From the NCBI GenBank assembly GCA_030637205.1, contig DAOVVL010000134.1:1-6155 (forward strand): a DNA stretch of 6,155 nt, in the 5' to 3' direction. The notes beneath the pieces are model-generated. The model did not search any database, was not told the DNA's origin, and saw only the letters and a list, made by a program, of their open reading frames with translations. Shown here piece by piece: positions 5,678 to 6,155 of the stretch (positions within the stretch are counted from its first letter, which is position 1; each line of letters begins with the position of its first letter). The stretch is from Thalassospiraceae bacterium. GTDB lineage: Bacteria; Pseudomonadota; Alphaproteobacteria; Rhodospirillales; Magnetovibrionaceae. The position numbers and the translations under genes were made by a program.

Positions 5678-6155
5678 ATGCCGGATTTTTCCATCGAAGA
5701 CCGCCATAAAGACGCCAACGCCATCATCTGCGGTGTCGATGAAGCGGGGCGCGGTCCGTGGGCCGGGCCGGTGGTGGCCGGTGCGGTGGTGCTGGACAGT
5801 GCGAACCTGTATGATGTGCTCATTTAATCCTTAGATGATTCCAAAAAGCTGAAACCGCACACGCGCGAACAACTGTTCAGCGCATTGCAAAGTTGTGCCG
5901 CCATTGGTGTCGGCATATCAGACGTGGGCGAGATCGACCGCTTGAACATTTTACAAGCCACCATGATGGCCATGACACGTGCCGTGGCGGATTTGGGAAT
6001 TTCACCACAATTGGCGCTGGTGGACGGCAACCGCGCGCCCGATCTGGCGTGCCCGGTTCAGTGCGTGATCAAGGGCGATGGGCTTTCGCTTTCCATTGCG
6101 GCGGCCTCGATCATTGCGAAAGTCACACGTGACCGCATCATGGGTGAACTGGCAG
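5678..6155 (+). pseudogene. rnhB: Ribonuclease HII, interrupted by an in-frame TAA at codon 50; runs off the right edge
   Basis: RNase HII cuts RNA in RNA-DNA hybrids and removes single ribonucleotides from DNA. From ATG 5678 (GAGG seven bases upstream) the frame gives GVDEAGRGPWAGPVVAGAVV (19-38), then TAA at 5825-5827, then without frame change DDSKKL (53-58), EIDRLNILQATMMAM (85-99), LVDGN (114-118), KGD (132-134) and SIIAKVTRDR (144-153). The presumed metal-binding acids D21, E22, D116 and D152 are all present, on both sides of the stop, so a 49-residue product would be inactive. No in-frame ATG or GTG restart lies close after the stop. Between the LD at 39-40 and DSKKL there are 13 codons, against nine in remembered E. 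coli and B. subtilis proteins, so the stop lies in an apparent four-codon insertion. Mutation, sequencing error and readthrough are all possible. Gene identity is certain; its status is not. Confidence 0.88.

Noticed and set aside
5893..6132. 79-codon plus-strand open frame inside rnhB
   Set aside because: It is in another frame; the rnhB frame carries all the RNase HII motifs, so this is a shadow.

Overview
The window reads as an ordinary chromosomal segment of an alphaproteobacterium, probably of Rhodospirillales type. The grounds are a moderately GC-rich sequence with C/G-ending codons, a uracil-DNA glycosylase of the form seen in Alphaproteobacteria (long N-terminal extension, WRPPGNRTP), an ETF-ubiquinone oxidoreductase, and a gene order in which a glycosylase, a lytic transglycosylase, moaB and rnhB are near neighbours. 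This placement comes from remembered families and gene order, not from a search.

Layout. Positions 1-483 (minus) hold the N-terminal part of ETF-QO, which runs off the left edge. It is divergent from a family 4-like uracil-DNA glycosylase (606-1466, plus). A 190-bp gap follows, with a strong hairpin overlapping a good sigma70-type promoter and a possible nine-codon leader. Next come a periplasmic soluble lytic murein transglycosylase (1657-3483, plus) and, overlapping it by 14 bp, moaB (3470-4000, plus). Ten bases later, convergent on the minus strand, lies a two-gene unit: a TIGR04283-type family 2 glycosyltransferase (4613-5311) and a TIGR04282/DUF2064 protein (4011-4616), joined by an ATGA overlap. 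Divergent from this pair are a 60-residue membrane protein (5433-5615) and the 5' part of rnhB (5678 to the right edge).

How the genes work together. There is no single pathway. Most are housekeeping functions: electron transfer from acyl-CoA dehydrogenases to ubiquinone, uracil repair, murein turnover, molybdenum cofactor synthesis and ribonucleotide/RNA-DNA hybrid repair. The one coherent functional pair is the two coupled glycosyltransferase-like genes, a combination known from arsenosugar-type clusters, but no arsenic methylation or radical SAM gene is visible here.

Most notable point. The rnhB reading frame has an in-frame TAA at codon 50 although the flanking RNase HII sequence, including all four acidic active-site residues, is intact. 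The stop lies in a region that appears four codons longer than the family norm. The window shows no convincing CRISPR array, mobile element, RNA gene or new defence system.
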